DNA from: an uncultured Alphaproteobacteria bacterium
Lineage (GTDB): Bacteria; Pseudomonadota; Alphaproteobacteria; Methylaequorales; Methylaequoraceae
Direction: 5' to 3'
Length of the DNA: 64,000 nt
Assembly (NCBI GenBank): GCA_902523675.1
Contig: CABZAL010000006.1
Span: 1-64,000, forward strand
The position numbers and the translations under genes were made by a program. The stretch's first letter is position 1. The number at the start of each line of letters is the position of its first letter. Shown piece by piece: positions 54,239 to 63,287 of this stretch. A model generated the notes under the pieces. It made no database searches. It worked only from the letters and a program-made list of their open reading frames with translations, and was not told where the DNA came from.

Positions 54239-54979
54239 CTATATCGATAAGAGCGCACCATTTTTCTTTAGCCACAAAATATCATTTTTATAGTCCTTCT
54301 TAATTTTGTAAATTTCTTTCCAAAAATTTGAAGAGTGATTGGGTTCAACTAAATGGCAAAGCTCGTGAATAATCACATAATCTATAACAGATACTGGTGC
54401 CATTATTAATTTCCAATTAAGACAAATATTTTTTTTTTCATAATAACACAACCCCCATTTTGATTTATATTCCTTGATAAAAGCATTATTAAAAGCAATT
54501 TTTACTTTTGAAGAAATTTTTTTGGTTCTTGCTAACAAAAAATTATAAGCAGAAAGTTTGAACCAGTTTATTAAATTTTTTCTAATTTTATTATCAGATA
54601 AGCTATTATCTTTATAAATAATATTTGTCTTGCTAAGACTAATACTAAAACTATTTGCTGACTCGAGTTTTAATTTTTTTTTAGTTCCTAAATAAAAATA
54701 AATTTTTTTTCTTCTTCTCTTATCTAATAAATACCTATTTTTTAATTGAATTTTTAACTTTTTATCAATCCAAGTTTTTTTTTTATCTAGAAAACTTTGT
54801 AATTTTAAATCTGATATTCTATAAGGACACCTTATTGTCAGTTTTGCGTCCTCAACTTTAATCTCTATCGAATGTCTAAAACTTTCGAATACCTCAATTA
54901 TTTGATTTTTAAAACAAATAGTTCTCTCAAGATCTTCATTTTTTGGATAATAATTCTTAAGTTTCTTTATGAAGTTCAT
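54239..54979 (-). CDS. YgjP-like metallopeptidase (DUF45)
   Basis: The 246-residue protein ends with the zinc-binding HExxH motif in YVIIHELCHLVEPNHSSNFWK (in part), plus KSKWGLCYYEKKNICLNWKL and the downstream histidine typical of DUF45 (YgjP/SprT-like). The N-terminal half is basic and helical. The substrate is unknown; related YgjP has been reported to have UTP pyrophosphatase-type activity. It overlaps the phosphatase gene start by one base. Confidence 0.85.
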   Translation of the reverse strand: MNFIKKLKNYYPKNEDLERTICFKNQIIEVFESFRHSIEIKVEDAKLTIRCPYRISDLKLQSFLDKKKTWIDKKLKIQLKNRYLLDKRRRKKIYFYLGTKKKLKLESANSFSISLSKTNIIYKDNSLSDNKIRKNLINWFKLSAYNFLLARTKKISSKVKIAFNNAFIKEYKSKWGLCYYEKKNICLNWKLIMAPVSVIDYVIIHELCHLVEPNHSSNFWKEIYKIKKDYKNDILWLKKNGALLSI

Positions 54980-55560
54980 TAATGACCTATGAATTCTATT
55001 GTAAATTTAGAATAGTTTTTTTTTATAAGTGTTAAGGATCCATAACCAATTTTTTTCCAATTTTCCTCTACAAACTTATCAAATGATATTTTACTAAGAC
55101 TTGATAATATACAATTTATGGAACCAGCATGTGCAACAATAAAAATATCATTTTTGCAGTTCAAAATAATTTCTCTGCAAAAAGATTCACATCTTTTAAA
55201 AAACTCCGAGTTAGATTCTCCATTAGGAATTTTATAGTTGATGAGATTATCTTGCCATTTTTTTATCTCTTTTCTTGAAATTTTGCTAAAAGGCTTCAAT
55301 TCCCAGTCTCCAAAATATAATTCCTTTAATCTTTCATCAATTTTATAGTTTTCGCAAACTTGGGTAGCTAATTTAGTGCACCTTTTCAATGGACTAGAAA
55401 AAGATACGATATTTTTGAAGTCAATATTTTCTTGTTTTAATTTAATTTTAATATCATTTACTTCGTTCATAAAATTACTTGAAACATCAACGTCCGATTG
55501 TCCATAAAATGTATCCGCAGGAACATTTAATGAGGTATGTCGTAATAAGTAAATTTTCAT
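54979..55560 (-). CDS. Histidine phosphatase superfamily protein (CobC-like)
   Basis: The 193-residue protein has the RH motif LLRHTSLNV (His8), DTFYGQSDVDVS, a second catalytic region SSPLKRCTKLA and ELYFGDWELKP, and the C-terminal HAGSI histidine. The YGQSD pattern resembles alpha-ribazole phosphatase (CobC) but the family is broad and no cobamide genes are beside it. It is coupled to the YgjP-like gene. Confidence 0.8.
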   Translation of the reverse strand: MKIYLLRHTSLNVPADTFYGQSDVDVSSNFMNEVNDIKIKLKQENIDFKNIVSFSSPLKRCTKLATQVCENYKIDERLKELYFGDWELKPFSKISRKEIKKWQDNLINYKIPNGESNSEFFKRCESFCREIILNCKNDIFIVAHAGSINCILSSLSKISFDKFVEENWKKIGYGSLTLIKKNYSKFTIEFIGH

Positions 55561-55602
55561 ATATATAACAGAAATTAAAAGAAATTTAATAAAAAATTTA
55601 TA

Positions 55603-56004
55603 CTATCTATCTAGGTCTTTAAAATCACCTTCAATTATTTTAGAATTTTTAGATCGATTTCTCGAACTCGAAAAGTTAAAATTGTTACTAAAGTTTTTAA
55701 TTTCATTGGGAAAAAATGAATATACAATTTTTCTCAATGGTTTTACTAAAACAATCAAACCAAAAATATCTGTTATGAAACCTGGTATCAATAATAAAAT
55801 ACCCGCTAACCTCCCGAATATCCAATCAATTGGCGATTTAATGTCTTTTTCAACATCAAACTTAAAGGAAACTATTAACCAAAAACCTAATAAACCAGTT
55901 AAAATCACTAGTAAAAGCGCATTCAAAAAACCCAATAAATCTCCAAATAAGATAAAAAACATTATTTCGAGAAAAGGTAGAGCAAATAAAAATTTAATAC
56001 CCAT
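55603..56004 (-). CDS. FxsA family membrane protein
   Basis: The 133-residue protein has four hydrophobic segments and the FxsA pattern LPFLEIMFFILFGDLLGF, LTGLLGFWLI, LLLIPGFITDIFGLIVL and PLRKIV. FxsA excludes phage T7 lethality in E. coli when overproduced but its normal function is unknown. It is divergent from a DUF4149-like gene. Confidence 0.88.
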   Translation of the reverse strand: MGIKFLFALPFLEIMFFILFGDLLGFLNALLLVILTGLLGFWLIVSFKFDVEKDIKSPIDWIFGRLAGILLLIPGFITDIFGLIVLVKPLRKIVYSFFPNEIKNFSNNFNFSSSRNRSKNSKIIEGDFKDLDR

Positions 56005-56050
56005 ATTTCAAATTAGCACTAATTACAATTTTATTAAATAATTAAAATCT

Positions 56051-56467
56051 ATGATTGAATTTATCCAAACACACTCATCAAATCAAATTTCAATTTTTTT
56101 ATCTTCTTTTTTATTAGGTAGCTTAATATTTTTTTCAGCAATTATCGCACCTAATGTTTTTAAAACGCTACCTGAAAAAAACGCTAGATCTTTTATAAGA
56201 AGTGTGTTTCCAAAATTATATTTATGGGGAATTGTGATAAGTTTAATCAATTCTGTAAGTTTAATTTTTTTATCACAAAACGCCTTTTATATTTCGATAA
56301 TAATTTTTTTAGGTTTTTTATTTAGTAGAGAAATATTGACGCCAAAAATTAATGCGTTAAGTGACGCAAAGAACCAAAAAAAATTTCAGCAATACCACAC
56401 CTTAAGTGTTTCAATTTTTATAATTCAACTAGTATTAATATTTTCAATAATTTTATTAATTAGATGA
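56051..56467 (+). CDS. DUF4149-like membrane protein
   Basis: The 138-residue protein has four hydrophobic segments, with FFSAIIAPNVFKTLPEKNARSFIRSVFPKLY (in part) near the N-terminus, typical of the TMEM205/DUF4149 group. The function is unknown. Its last 12 bases overlap the end of the convergent HAD hydrolase gene. Confidence 0.75.
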   Translation: MIEFIQTHSSNQISIFLSSFLLGSLIFFSAIIAPNVFKTLPEKNARSFIRSVFPKLYLWGIVISLINSVSLIFLSQNAFYISIIIFLGFLFSREILTPKINALSDAKNQKKFQQYHTLSVSIFIIQLVLIFSIILLIR

Positions 56468-57214
56468 AAATACCATTTTTAATAACTCAACATCTACGAA
56501 TTTTTTATTAAAAGATTTTCCCTTTAAAATTTTAAAAGGATTGTTGGGTTCTCCTAAATCTGAAACAACCAAACTTGCTAACTCAAATTTTTCCTCTTTA
56601 GTATATTTAGATGGTGTAACAATTACTTTTAAACCAGCTTCATGGGCAGACAGCATTCCTCTTGGTGCATCCTCAATAGCTAAACATGAGTTCGGATGAA
56701 GTTGTAATTTTTCTAAAGCCCACATGTAAAGATCTGGTGATGGTTTTTTATAATCTACACAATTGCCATGGGCTATCACCTCAAACCATTCTGTAGGATC
56801 AATATCTAAACCCTTTTTAAATAGATTTAAAAGGTTCTGCTCTAATGTATCTGAAACAATAGCCAATCTAATTTTAGCTTTACGTAATTCATTTAATAAT
56901 CTTAAAACTCCTGGCCTAGCTTTGATTTTTATCTCATTCAAATGTTCAACATAAATCTGACTTTTTAGTTTGTGAAGAGTGTTTACATAATTTGAAAAGT
57001 TTTTTTGTTTCAGCATTTCAGGCCAAGCCCTTTTTATATAATAGTTTATTCTTTCTTTCCCTCCACCAACAAATATGAGTTCTTTATAAATAGCTTCGTC
57101 CCAATACCAAGATAAACCATATTCTTTAAAAGCTTCATTAAAAGATATTCTGTGAATTTCCTCACTTTCAGCAATTGTCCCACCAACATCAAACAGAACT
57201 GCACTAAGATTCAT
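56456..57214 (-). CDS. HAD-family protein (CbbY-like) with altered motif I
   Basis: From ATG 57214 the product is 252 residues, a HAD-IA fold with a cap domain: LFDVGGTIAESEEIHR (motif I), GKERINYYI, AIVSDTLEQNLLNL (motif II) and a motif III region CVDYKKPSPDLY, AIEDAPRGMLSA (motif IV). It resembles CbbY. Motif I reads DVGGT where DxDGT is expected, so the general acid/base Asp is Gly. The alternative ATG at 57229 adds five residues. It overlaps hldE by 11 bases. Confidence 0.85.
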   Translation of the reverse strand: MNLSAVLFDVGGTIAESEEIHRISFNEAFKEYGLSWYWDEAIYKELIFVGGGKERINYYIKRAWPEMLKQKNFSNYVNTLHKLKSQIYVEHLNEIKIKARPGVLRLLNELRKAKIRLAIVSDTLEQNLLNLFKKGLDIDPTEWFEVIAHGNCVDYKKPSPDLYMWALEKLQLHPNSCLAIEDAPRGMLSAHEAGLKVIVTPSKYTKEEKFELASLVVSDLGEPNNPFKILKGKSFNKKFVDVELLKMVFSSN

Positions 57215-58649
57215 TTTTGATCCTTTCAATTATGCTTGAAGTAGATTTTCCTACCTCTAAATCTATCAACTTAACTTCACCACCCCATTTTTTGATTTCA
57301 GTGTACCCCACGACATCTTTTAATTCATAATCTTGTCCTTTGAATAAAATATCAGGTTTTAAGTATTTTATTAATTTAATCGGCGTTAACTCGTTGAATA
57401 CTATAATTAAATCTACAAAAGAGAACTTCGAAAGAATAAAAACTCTTTCTTCCTCGTTAATAATTGGTCTATTTTTTCCTTTAATTTTTTTCACTGACGA
57501 GTCACTATTTAAAGCTAGAATTAAATAATCACAATTTTCTCTTGATTTTGATAAATATTTTACATGTCCAGAGTGAATAATATCAAAACAACCATTAGTA
57601 AAGCCTATTTTACTACTAGTTTTTATTTGATTAATTTTAAATTTTGCTTGATTAACCGTACATAATTTTTTTGTAGCTTGGGAATTATTGACCACCTCAT
57701 CATAATTAACACTTGCTGTTCCAAATTTTGAAACTGCAATACCAGCTGCTTTATTTGCTACTTTTGCAGAATCGACTATATTCATTTTTGTCGCTAAACA
57801 TAGACCTAAATAAGATACTACTGTATCACCTGCACCTGATACATCAAATACCTCAAGTGCATTAGATGGTAAACTTACAGAAGGTCTATTTATTTGCGAA
57901 ATTGTCATGCCTTTAGAACTTTTAGTTGTTATTAAACATTTCAACTTAAAACATTTAATAAGTTGTTTTGAAATTTCTTCAATTTTATCTTTTCCCTCAA
58001 AGTCTTTCATTTTTAACCTCTTTGAAGCAACAAGTAGTTCTTTTAAATTTGGAGTTAAGATGGTTGCACCTTTATAATGATCAAAAGACTCTTTTTTTGG
58101 ATCTACTATGATAATTTTTTTATATTTTTTTGATAATTTTATAATCCTCTCAACTAAGTCCCGCGATAATAATCCTTTATTGTAATCTGATAATATAACT
58201 AAATCAGAATCTTTTAATTTATTGGTAAAACAATCTAATATTTTCTTTTTCAGAGAACTTTTAATCTTAATATTTTTTTCTGAATCTACTCGAAGTATCT
58301 GTTGTTGACCCGATATATATCTTTGTTTTTTTGTAGTCATTGAGTTCTTTTCAATTAAAAAATTTACTGTTAACCTTTTCTCAACTTTGCTTAATTTTTT
58401 TAGAATTCTATAGTTTATGTCATCACCAACAACGGATATTAAATAACATGATCCTCCACCTGAACAAATATTTCTGGCTACATTTCCTGCTCCTCCTAAC
58501 ACAAAGCTTTCTTTTATAGTTTTTAGTATTGGGATAGGAGCCTCGGGTGAAATTCTTTCAACATCTCCATAAACATAAGAATCCAGAATTACATCCCCAA
58601 TACATAAAATTTTTACATCCTTAAATTTATTTTTTATGTAATTTCTCAT
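57204..58649 (-). CDS. hldE: Bifunctional heptose-7-phosphate kinase / heptose-1-phosphate adenylyltransferase
   Basis: The 481-residue fusion has a PfkB-type kinase (about 1-315: [27 protein letters not shown]) and a C-terminal nucleotidyltransferase (about 345-480: [35 protein letters not shown]). It makes ADP-D,D-heptose for LPS cores. A GT9 heptosyltransferase-like gene is at 13.3 kb. The start overlaps the UXS gene end by 23 bases. Confidence 0.95.
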   Translation of the reverse strand: MRNYIKNKFKDVKILCIGDVILDSYVYGDVERISPEAPIPILKTIKESFVLGGAGNVARNICSGGGSCYLISVVGDDINYRILKKLSKVEKRLTVNFLIEKNSMTTKKQRYISGQQQILRVDSEKNIKIKSSLKKKILDCFTNKLKDSDLVILSDYNKGLLSRDLVERIIKLSKKYKKIIIVDPKKESFDHYKGATILTPNLKELLVASKRLKMKDFEGKDKIEEISKQLIKCFKLKCLITTKSSKGMTISQINRPSVSLPSNALEVFDVSGAGDTVVSYLGLCLATKMNIVDSAKVANKAAGIAVSKFGTASVNYDEVVNNSQATKKLCTVNQAKFKINQIKTSSKIGFTNGCFDIIHSGHVKYLSKSRENCDYLILALNSDSSVKKIKGKNRPIINEEERVFILSKFSFVDLIIVFNELTPIKLIKYLKPDILFKGQDYELKDVVGYTEIKKWGGEVKLIDLEVGKSTSSIIERIKNES

Positions 58650-59592
58650 TTCTATTGTTTTTTAAAATTTTTTCAAAGTATTCAATAGTTTTTTTCAGAC
58701 CATCAATTCGATTAACCGATGGTGACCAGTTAAGCTGATTTTTTGCTAATGTTATGTCGGGACACCTTTGTTTTGGATCGTCTTGAGGAAGTTTCTTAAA
58801 CATTAATTTTGCTGCACTTCCTGTTATTTCTAAAACTTCATTTGCTAAATCTTTAACTGAAATTTCAACTGGATTACCTAAATTTATTGGTCCAATTAAA
58901 TTTTCCTTGTTCATCATAAGAATCGTACCATTTATTAAATCAGTTACATAACAGAATGACCTTGTTTGTTCTCCATCACCATAAATAGTTATGTCTTTAT
59001 TGGTTAATGCCTGAATAATAAAATTTGATACAACTCTCCCATCATTTAATTGCATTCGAGGACCAAAAGTATTAAAAATTCTTATAACCTTAATATTAAC
59101 TTTATGCTGCCTGTGGTAATCCCAAAAAATTGTTTCCGCACATCTTTTGCCCTCGTCATAACAAGCTCTTGGTCCGTTAATACTTACTGAACCTTTATAC
59201 GACTCATTTTGTGGATGAATCTCTGGATCACCATAAATTTCTGAAGTAGACGCTTGAATTATTTTTGCATTAGTTCTCTTTGCTAGTCCAAGCATATTTA
59301 TTGCTCCGTTAACACATGTTTTAATTGTTTGAACGGGATCATTCTGGTAGTGTATTGGGGATGCTGGGCAAGCAAAGTTAAAAATTTCATCAACTTCAAG
59401 AAATAAAGGAAACGTTATGTCATGTTTTAAAACCTCAAAATCTTTGTTATCTATTATTTTTTTAAGATTATCTTCATTCCCAGTATAAAAATTATCACAA
59501 CATATTACATAATTGCCATTTTTTAATAATTCCTCGCACAGATAAGATCCTAAGAAACCAGCTCCACCAGTTACTAATATTCTTTTATTCAT
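58627..59592 (-). CDS. UDP-glucuronate decarboxylase (UDP-xylose synthase)
   Basis: The 321-residue extended SDR has Rossmann [12 protein letters not shown] (6-17), [22 protein letters not shown] (in part), STSEIYGDP, the YxxxK in YDEGKRCAE, and [10 protein letters not shown]. This closely fits UXS enzymes, which convert UDP-glucuronate to UDP-xylose. Xylose would then enter LPS or another glycan; no dedicated transferase is adjacent. It overlaps the DUF2141 gene by 4 bases. Confidence 0.93.
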   Translation of the reverse strand: MNKRILVTGGAGFLGSYLCEELLKNGNYVICCDNFYTGNEDNLKKIIDNKDFEVLKHDITFPLFLEVDEIFNFACPASPIHYQNDPVQTIKTCVNGAINMLGLAKRTNAKIIQASTSEIYGDPEIHPQNESYKGSVSINGPRACYDEGKRCAETIFWDYHRQHKVNIKVIRIFNTFGPRMQLNDGRVVSNFIIQALTNKDITIYGDGEQTRSFCYVTDLINGTILMMNKENLIGPINLGNPVEISVKDLANEVLEITGSAAKLMFKKLPQDDPKQRCPDITLAKNQLNWSPSVNRIDGLKKTIEYFEKILKNNRNEKLHKK

Positions 59593-60047
59593 TTTAACTC
59601 AATTTCGATAATTTTTTTTTCATTTTGTCTCAAATCAAAAGATGACTGCTCAAATTTTGGCGCACTCAAAAAAATTGAAGGGTTATTACTAAATCCATAT
59701 TTTTCATTTGGAATACCAAAAAATGAATCGAATTTATCATTGCTATTCTCATCATGAAAAATTGCTACAGCGTAAATACCTTCTTTTAAATTATTAATCT
59801 CATAATTATTCTCAATAATTTTTGAAGTTTTTTCTTTAAATCCTAAAAATTTTCCTTCTTTTTTTGGAAACTTTTCTTGTTCATTATATATAGCTATATG
59901 AATTAAACCACTTTGATTATCAAAATTTTTTATTTTTAAAATCAAGTCTCCTGATTGTACATTTTTGAAATTCAATATAGGTAAAAATACTAGGAAAAAT
60001 AAAAAATTTGAAAAGTATTGCACTAAATTAAAGGTTTGAGATATCAT
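59589..60047 (-). CDS. DUF2141 secreted protein
   Basis: The 152-residue protein has a hydrophobic N-terminal segment (about 10-26) and the DUF2141 pattern [49 protein letters not shown] (in part). The family is exported and of unknown function. It is divergent from the SYLF gene and overlaps the UXS gene end. Confidence 0.88.
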   Translation of the reverse strand: MISQTFNLVQYFSNFLFFLVFLPILNFKNVQSGDLILKIKNFDNQSGLIHIAIYNEQEKFPKKEGKFLGFKEKTSKIIENNYEINNLKEGIYAVAIFHDENSNDKFDSFFGIPNEKYGFSNNPSIFLSAPKFEQSSFDLRQNEKKIIEIELK

Positions 60048-60084
60048 TAATTATATTTTAAATACCTTTTATGGATATTTTTAA

Positions 60085-60780
60085 TTGATAATAAATTACA
60101 TGTATAAAATTACTTTATCTATATTTTTATTATTTTCTTTTTTGAAAGACGATCTTCATTCTTCTGAAAATGATAAAATTAATGTAAAGCAGCTTATTGT
60201 AAATTCAGAGTTTGCACTAGAAAAAATTTCTAACACCAAAGATCTCGCTAACTTTCAAGATTACTTAAAGAACTCAAAAGCTATTTTGATTTTTCCAGAG
60301 TTATATGAGGGAGGTCTGTTTTTTGGTGCGAAAGGTGGAAATGGAATATTATTGATAAAAAAAACTAATAATTGGTCAGGACCTTTCTTTTATACAATGG
60401 GAGGTTTAAGTGTTGGTCTGCAGGTGGGAATAAAATCTGGAACTATGATCATGACAGTTATGTCAGATAGAGGGCTAAAGTCGATTATTAAAGAACGGGT
60501 AAAATTTGGAGTTGATATCGATGTTGCAGTTGTTGATGAAGGAGTTGGTTTTTCTGCAGACAGTACATTGCGTCTGGCAGATATTTTTTCTTTTTCAGAT
60601 AATTCTGGTCTATTCTTAGGTAGTTCACTAGAAGGATCTTATCTGCAACCAAGAAATGACTATAATAAAAAATTACATAACAAGTCATTAACATCAGGCG
60701 ATATACTTAATAAAGGTTTTAGTACTAAAAGTTCAGAAAAATTTTCATCATTAATCAACGATATTTTACTTTCTAAATGA
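60085..60780 (+). CDS. SYLF-domain (Ysc84-like) lipid-binding protein
   Basis: The 231-residue protein has an N-terminal signal segment (about 6-23) and the SYLF pattern KAILIFPELYEGGLFFGAKGGNGILL, WSGPFFYTMGGLSVGLQVG, and VGFSADSTLR. The domain binds phosphoinositides in eukaryotes; bacterial members are exported and of unknown role. A second ATG at 60100 is possible. The start of the CbiX gene overlaps its stop by 4 bases. Confidence 0.87.
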   Translation: MIINYMYKITLSIFLLFSFLKDDLHSSENDKINVKQLIVNSEFALEKISNTKDLANFQDYLKNSKAILIFPELYEGGLFFGAKGGNGILLIKKTNNWSGPFFYTMGGLSVGLQVGIKSGTMIMTVMSDRGLKSIIKERVKFGVDIDVAVVDEGVGFSADSTLRLADIFSFSDNSGLFLGSSLEGSYLQPRNDYNKKLHNKSLTSGDILNKGFSTKSSEKFSSLINDILLSK

Positions 60781-61517
60781 GTGAGAAAAATACTGAGTTA
60801 TTAATTGTTTTCTGTGGACATGGCTCTAGGAGTAGCGAATTTATGAATTCTTTTTTATGTTTCTTCAGGAAAATGAAAAGAAAATTCGATATCAAAATGA
60901 AATATTGTTTTATAGAAATCAATAACCCCCTAATAGATTTTATTTTAGAAACATCTTGTAAAAAATATAAGTCGATAATTTTTGTTCCTGCACTTATTTT
61001 TAAAGGAAAACATTATTTGAAAGATATAAAAAATAAAATAGATACTTATTCCAAAAAATTTGAGAAAAAAATTATTTTAACAAAAAATCTTAACTTAAAT
61101 AACGAATTAGTAGCGATCTTTAAATCGAAAATTAATGAAAAAGTTACTAATCGAAAAAAATCTATGCTTCTTACTTGTGCTTCCTTTTCGAAGGAAAAAA
61201 ATAATGTTCAAATGCTCAGTCAATATTCTAAAAAATTATCAATGGATTTAGAAATTAAAAACTTTAATTGCTTTTTGTTTGGAAGTGAATCAAAGATTAT
61301 ATCCAATCTAGAAAAAGAGATAAAAATTGGTAGTCTAAATTTTATTGTTTTACACCCTATTTTTTTATTTGACGGATTTTTATACAGTAAAATAGTTTCT
61401 AAGTTTAAACAAGTCTTTGATAAAGATCTATTTGTTACAGAACCATTATTGGATGAAAAAAAAGTTTTTGATATTTTCTACAAAAAAATTATAAAGAAAT
61501 TAACATTACTTGAATAG
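60777..61517 (+). CDS. CbiX/SirB-type sirohydrochlorin chelatase
   Basis: The 246-residue protein has two chelatase-like halves: N-terminal VFCGHGSRSSEF with its histidine, FVPALIFKGKHYLKDI with a second histidine, and a more diverged C-terminal half (VLHPIFLFDGFLYSKI). This matches CbiX-type sirohydrochlorin cobalt- or ferrochelatases. The substrate would be made by a SUMT methyltransferase, but the only SUMT in this window (62.1-62.7 kb) is decayed. Its 3' end overlaps the ankyrin gene by 12 bases. Confidence 0.8.
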   Translation: MSEKNTELLIVFCGHGSRSSEFMNSFLCFFRKMKRKFDIKMKYCFIEINNPLIDFILETSCKKYKSIIFVPALIFKGKHYLKDIKNKIDTYSKKFEKKIILTKNLNLNNELVAIFKSKINEKVTNRKKSMLLTCASFSKEKNNVQMLSQYSKKLSMDLEIKNFNCFLFGSESKIISNLEKEIKIGSLNFIVLHPIFLFDGFLYSKIVSKFKQVFDKDLFVTEPLLDEKKVFDIFYKKIIKKLTLLE

Positions 61518-62057
61518 TTGCCTAATCTCTGACTTTCTTGAAAACTTTGCATAATCATGAACTGATCTACCAGAGTAGTCTAAAATATCTTGATCTGCAC
61601 CTAAAAAAATTAGTTCTTTAACAGAGTTAACATTTTCACGTTCTACAGCTATCATTATTGATGTTCTACCCATACTGTCTTGAAAATTTAAATCTGCTCC
61701 TTTATCAACTAAAAATTTTATTAATTCAGATTTTTCTAACATTACAGAATACAATAAGGGTGTAATTTTTTCCAAAAAGACAGAGTTGATATTTGCTTTA
61801 TGTTTTAACAAAAGTTCGATCATCTTCTTATTATTGTTTTTAACAGCATACCCTAAGGGAATCATTTTATCTGAATCAATTTTCGAGCTAGATTGTCCTT
61901 CCTCTAAAAGTTGTTCAAGTCTTTCCAGATTTGCTTCTTTTAGAGCTGATTTATAGACTAATTCAGGAAATACTTCGCTCTCTACTAAAGGATATAGATT
62001 ATTAAAAAAACAAAAGAATATTAAAAACTTAAAAGATATTAACTTTTTCATAACCAA
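61506..62057 (-). CDS. Ankyrin-repeat exported protein
   Basis: The 183-residue protein has an N-terminal signal segment (about 5-22) and about four ankyrin repeats (about 50-175): MIPLGYAVKNNNKKMIELLLKH, ITPLLYSVMLEKSELIKFLVDKGADL and GRTSIMIAVERENVNSVKELIFLGADQ (each in part). Ankyrin repeats bind proteins. The target is unknown. The end overlaps the CbiX gene end by 12 bases. Confidence 0.88.
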   Translation of the reverse strand: MVMKKLISFKFLIFFCFFNNLYPLVESEVFPELVYKSALKEANLERLEQLLEEGQSSSKIDSDKMIPLGYAVKNNNKKMIELLLKHKANINSVFLEKITPLLYSVMLEKSELIKFLVDKGADLNFQDSMGRTSIMIAVERENVNSVKELIFLGADQDILDYSGRSVHDYAKFSRKSEIRQLFK

Positions 62058-62072
62058 AAGTATATTATAATA

Positions 62073-62682
62073 ATGATTATAAGAAAAAGTATTTTCTTAA
62101 TTAGAGCGAATCCATAAGATTTTAACGAAATTACATATGAAGCTTTATCAAATTTAAAAAAAGTCTGATTGTATAATTATTTCAGAAATTTTTAAAAAAA
62201 ATTTTTAAAAAGTTTTAGAGCAGTTTAATATTCTGATCCTTTTTGAAGAAAAAATTTCTTACAAAAAAAAGTGAACGAAAAAATTTATGAAAAAATATTG
62301 AATTATTTTTTAAAAAAAATTAATGTTCAATTATAGCCGAGAATTATTAATGTTGTTTCATTTCTTAACAAACTAAAACTTTCATTAACCAATAAAAGGC
62401 TACATTCAACTGTTTATTTTTATGATTTTATTAATGAAGGGTTGAATTTCAATTTTTCTGGTTTAGGATTTGAAAAAATTATTTATGAGAATTGATAAAA
62501 CGATGGATATTAGAAAATTGTTTAATGAACTTAACAAACTAAAGCCTAATTATGAAATTTCAATTTTATTTTTTGACAAAAATTTATGGTTAAATGTTTT
62601 CGATAAAAATTTAAGCGAGAAAATCAAGTATAATTTATCCAAAAAAAGTAATGTCTTCTTAATTTTTAGTAAAAGAAAATGA
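62073..62682 (+). pseudogene. Decayed uroporphyrinogen-III C-methyltransferase (SUMT)
   Basis: Joining frames gives a faded SUMT. ATG 62073 opens with SIFLIRANP, then a stop (62115), then DFNEITYEALSNLKK, matching the N-terminal VGAGPGD.D..T.KAL..L pattern with its glycines lost. After frameshifts in A/T-runs, INVQL, a TAG and PRIINVVSFLNKLKLSLTNKRLHSTVYF (in part) match the VPGITSA...AGIPLTHR....S..F segment. A last stop/frameshift leads to a 70-codon open frame ending at 62682. At least five disruptions are seen. The stop would have overlapped the SCO start by 4 bases, so it was once part of that operon. The short frame at 62470 is therefore not a separate gene. Confidence 0.65.
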
Positions 62683-63287
62683 ATCGATTTAGACCCAGTA
62701 TAGCTAAGAATATAATCTTAATATTATTTATTGGATTATTTTTGTTCTTAACAAATTACTTCACCAATGAAATAATTAAACCAAACAAAAAAATTGATAA
62801 TCAACCTGATATCGGAGGAAAGTTTATACTTTTGGACCAAAATGAAAGGGTATTTGACTCTAGTACAATTAATAAACATAAACTAATTTATTTTGGATAT
62901 ACATACTGCCCTGATGTTTGCCCATTTGATATTTTAAAATTAGACAGACTTTTTACTGAAAATATAGAAATCAATCAAAAAATTATCCCAATTTTTATAA
63001 CTGTTGATCCGAAGAGAGATTCGACTGATGAAATCAGAGATTTTCTTAAAAATTTTAATAACAAAATCGTAGGGCTTACTGGTAATGTAAATCAAATTGA
63101 TGCAATTCTTAAACAATATAGAATTTACAGGAAATTTTCTAAAGATCCAGATTCGAGTGATGATTATTTAATAAATCATACTTCTTTATTTTATCTAGTA
63201 GATGAAAATGATAAATATGTACAACATTTTAGTTCACAAGATTTTTTTGGGTCTACTAAAAAATTCTTCACTGATTACAAATTTTAA
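62679..63287 (+). CDS. SCO1/SenC family copper protein
   Basis: The 202-residue protein has an N-terminal membrane segment (about 8-28) and a thioredoxin-like domain with the CxxxC copper site in TYCPDVCPFD and the third ligand His in INHTSLFYLVDEN. SCO proteins deliver copper to the CuA site of cytochrome oxidase. The PCu(A)C gene is at 45.9 kb. The PBP1A gene converges with one base to spare. Confidence 0.93.
   Translation: MNRFRPSIAKNIILILFIGLFLFLTNYFTNEIIKPNKKIDNQPDIGGKFILLDQNERVFDSSTINKHKLIYFGYTYCPDVCPFDILKLDRLFTENIEINQKIIPIFITVDPKRDSTDEIRDFLKNFNNKIVGLTGNVNQIDAILKQYRIYRKFSKDPDSSDDYLINHTSLFYLVDENDKYVQHFSSQDFFGSTKKFFTDYKF

Noticed and set aside
62470-62682. 70-codon frame as a separate small gene
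   Set aside because: Its sequence continues the decayed SUMT reading frame and ends at the same coupled stop, so it is the 3' end of that pseudogene.
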